Part shown: positions 61,701 to 64,000 of the stretch, one piece after another
How positions within the stretch are numbered: position 1 is the first letter of the stretch
How the letters are laid out: each line of letters opens with the position of its first letter
Translations under genes and position numbers: made by a program
Source: Macrotis lagotis
Lineage: Eukaryota; Chordata; Mammalia; Peramelemorphia; Peramelidae
DNA length: 64,000 nucleotides
Direction: 5' to 3'
Assembly: GCF_037893015.1 (NCBI RefSeq)
Contig: NC_133663.1
Span: 222,979,753 to 223,043,752 of the forward strand
Notes under the pieces: model-generated
What the model was told of the DNA's origin: nothing
The model's database searches: none
What the model saw: the letters and a program-made list of their open reading frames with translations, nothing else

Positions 61701-62261
61701 AAAATGGTATTCACAGAATACAGTTATGACATTTTATTTCTTTTGTCTTCAATAAACAGTATGCAGTAAATAATTGTTCACATGTCCACTCTTCTCTAAT
61801 AGTTCTATTTACATTTTTTATCAAAAATATGATATTTACATGTGTTTAGTTCATTTTGTTTAAACTTTGTTTCAGTTCATTTTAATGTAGAAAAATACCA
61901 ATCCTTAAGAGTCATTTCATCTCTCTCTAGGGAAGCACAACAGTGAAGAAGATTCTTTCCTAAATTGGCAGCTGAGAAAGATACTTTCCCTTTTTTCATG
62001 GAAATTTGATTTTTAAAAACTACCTTAACAAGAATAAAAGTGGAATAAACCAAATGAAGCTAAAGATTTAGACATGGGAAACAGCATATGTTTCTACTAG
62101 AAAATGCAAAAATAAACAAAGAATTACAGGGCTTAAGCACTGATACTTCTACTCATATCTTTTGAGTTCTGCAGTATATTTTTCACATCCTTGTGCAAGC
62201 CAAATGCTTTCAGTGTTAATGTATTTCCTAGTTAACAGTGAAGCTGTAGAGATTATGCAGC
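58760..62261 (-). other. NHS: NHS 3' UTR (probable)
   Basis: About 3.5 kb of repeat-free AT-rich sequence follows the stop. It contains stretches that look conserved, notably 58840-59100 with dense T/A runs. A minus-strand AATAAA at 58779-58784 is the best candidate end. A 3' UTR of several kilobases is consistent with what I know of NHS in mammals. The exact end is inferred. Confidence 0.55.
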
Positions 62262-62886
62262 CTATGCTGAGCTCTGGGAGGATCTGTCATCATGGGGGCT
62301 GCCATCTGAATTCTCAGTCTCGCCTTCTGAAATAGCTTGCATGGGTGTGTTGTATAACCTGCAACGTACACTGTAACGGCTGCTGCTGGCTGCAGGGGGT
62401 GCCCGGGAACGTCCAACCCTAGATGAAGCTGACATGGTAAAATTCTTGGAGGAAAATCCTTCTGCATTAACTCTTGGGGAACATGGAGAGAGAGGGGATA
62501 ATGCTTCTGTCCCCGATGATACCTGGGGAGGCTCATCCATGCTTGGGGGGGGATCAGTGGGGAGCTCACCAGGGGATTTGGGCAAGATGGGGCTCTTCAG
62601 GATTTCAGTGGCAGACATCCGGTAACTGGAATCAGATCGGCTGCCTTTTTTAAGAAGCAACAGCTTAAACTCTTCATTAGACGTGTTGGACTTCTTTGCA
62701 TTTCGATAGATAAGACCAGGAGATCTCTGGCTGTTTGGTGGGGTTGGCACATTGCTGTTTGGAGATAGGATGTTGCTGGGGGGTACAGTGCTGTTGCTGC
62801 TACTGCCACTGCCAGGAAAAGCTCTTGATTTACTTCGTACAGATATGTCTCCAGAATCTTTTCTTCCAAGTACTTTCCTCTTTGAT
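62262..62886 (-). CDS. NHS: NHS terminal coding exon (C-terminal 207 residues)
   Basis: The acceptor CTTCATAG precedes ATCAAAG; the first base completes a split codon and the frame runs 207 further residues to a TAG at 62262-62264. It contains segments I recognise as the NHS C-terminus: [57 protein letters not shown], and the end [23 protein letters not shown] is a WAVE-homology-domain regulator of actin remodelling and cell morphology; loss in human causes Nance-Horan syndrome. This part is the Ser/Pro-rich C-terminal tail, downstream of the WAVE-homology region. The remaining exons lie beyond 64 kb. NHSL1 and NHSL2 were considered, but this tail matches NHS as I recall it. Confidence 0.9.
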
Positions 62887-62921
62887 CTATGAAGTACAAC
62901 AGAAATAATGAAAACTCTCAA

Positions 62922-62924
<3 letters not shown>

Positions 62925-62963
<39 letters not shown>
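62925..62963. repeat. (GT)n microsatellite next to NHS splice acceptor
   Basis: About 19 uninterrupted GT units; on the transcript strand it reads (CA)n, starting roughly 38 nt upstream of the last NHS exon. Intronic CA repeats near splice sites are known hnRNP L binding sites. Confidence 0.95.
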
Positions 62964-62966
<3 letters not shown>

Positions 62967-63395
62967 TAATTAGGACAGTAAAATCACATTCTATAAGATC
63001 TAACAGACATAGATTAAATTTAAATAATGAACATTTCAAATCAGTGACAAAAAATGTTTAATACTAGCTTTATAAATTTGAGGGCTCTTTTCACTATCTC
63101 ACAGGTAAAGATTCTTTGAAGGGTATAAAAGATACAAATGCAGCATGTTATTAATAACTTACCAACTCTTCTATTCCTTGATACTTATCATTTGTAAGCT
63201 ATATAGTTTGAATTTAATCTGGACATAGAATAGGAACAATAAAGTCCTAGTATTCCTCCTTAAAATGGAAAGAAAGTATTCTTGCTTAAGTATATCCACG
63301 ATATGTTCTTTCTAGGGTGTATAATTCCTAGATCTGTAGCTACACTTTAAAGATGAGAGAGGAATATGGGACTGGGAGGAGTTATTACCCAAATG

Positions 63396-63650
63396 ATAAG
63401 GCAGGGACATATATTAGAGAACTAGCTTTAGAGTCAGGAGATACCAGAGTTTGAATCTTGCTTCTAATATTTAGCTCTATGGCAATCATTAAGTCACTTA
63501 GCTTCTTTATGTCTTAACCTCTTCATCTTTAAGATGGAGACAATAATTCCTGCATGTAGGACATTCAGGGCTGTTGTGAAGAATAAATGAGATAATGTAT
63601 ATCAAGCACTTTGTAAATCTTAAAGTGCTATAGATATGAGATATTATTAT
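63396..63650 (+). repeat. MIR/THER-like SINE in NHS intron
   Basis: The pattern is a tRNA-like head with 'agagtcagga', a middle 'cttaacctcttcatctttaa', then 'gttgtgaagaataaatgaga' and 'aagcactttgtaaatc'. This is the usual layout of old mammalian/marsupial CORE-SINEs. Diverged. Confidence 0.7.
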
Positions 63651-64000
63651 GAGATTATATTATAAACATATAAATATGTATACATACATAATGTTATATA
63701 TTAGATTATTACTGGTTCAAACCAGTCATCTGTTACTTTTCTGGATGCTCCCTTCTTCAAATGGATTTTTTCTTGCACATGACTGGTTCATCTATTAGTT
63801 ATCATATCAAACAATAATCTGAATTAGTTTAATTTTTAATGCAGATTGTGGAAAAGATAATTTCCAAATGTTGTTTTAAGTACTCATATAGCAAATTTTA
63901 AAAATTTAAAAGAAACCTATTTATAGTGATATTGGCATGTTTGTAATTGATGTTGACTTTATTCAGGACATGGACATGACTGATGGCTTTCAACAATATT

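Larger units (their letters stand above)
62887..64000 (-). other. NHS: Part of last NHS intron
   Basis: Intronic sequence upstream of the terminal exon. It holds a GT/CA microsatellite at 62925-62963 and a MIR-like SINE at about 63396-63650. No other coding exon was found up to the window edge. Confidence 0.7.

Noticed and set aside
62434-62625. Plus-strand frame opposite NHS
   Set aside because: Antisense shadow of the NHS coding exon.

Overview
This window is vertebrate nuclear DNA and almost certainly marsupial. The commonest repeat is a short tRNA-derived SINE with the marsupial signature 'ggggcagctaggtgg...cactggataaagcaccggccctggagtcagg', present in more than fifteen copies, many with intact target-site duplications. 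It matches what I know of the WSINE1-type family of Australidelphian marsupials (Dasyuromorphia, Diprotodontia and relatives). L1, L2, MIR/THER-like and Mar1/MON-like elements accompany it. No prokaryotic, CRISPR or plasmid-like feature is present.

Two host genes can be read, both on the minus strand. (1) A complete BEN-domain gene, best called BEND2-like, runs from an ATG at 47892 inside a CpG island (about 46.98-48.26 kb) to a stop at 13086. I placed eleven coding exons with canonical splice sites whose phases all agree; they total 1881 nt, or 626 residues. The order is a short N-terminus with a basic KRRRV motif, an acidic/tyrosine-rich stretch, a coiled-coil-like segment, a 174-residue Ser/Pro/Gln-rich exon, BEN domain 1, a linker, and BEN domain 2. 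(2) The terminal coding exon of NHS (Nance-Horan syndrome gene) lies at 62262-62886, followed by a long 3' UTR that probably ends near 58.76 kb. The rest of NHS lies beyond the right edge.

Layout: 1-5.9 kb is a nearly full-length but disabled L1 (minus). 6.0-7.7 kb holds a SINE and an older L1 fragment. 7.7-13.1 kb is intergenic sequence with MIR, hAT-like and SINE remnants, and the likely 3' UTR of the BEN gene. 13.1-47.9 kb is the BEN gene; its 12.8-kb intron 5 contains two nested repeat stacks (L2 split by L1, themselves split by SINEs), and other introns hold L2, MIR, MON/Mar1-like SINEs and a 180-bp GA microsatellite. 48.3-58.7 kb is intergenic, with a U6 pseudogene, hAT-like remnants and poorly classified duplicated segments. 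58.8-64 kb is the NHS 3' end and part of its last intron.

The most interesting point is the N-terminal half of the BEN gene. Its residues 63-146 resemble, from memory, the N-terminus of placental SCML1, and SCML1 is the gene immediately downstream of NHS on the same strand in human. Here that position and orientation are occupied by a gene that carries BEN domains instead of a SAM domain. This suggests a history of exon sharing or fusion between BEND2 and SCML1.
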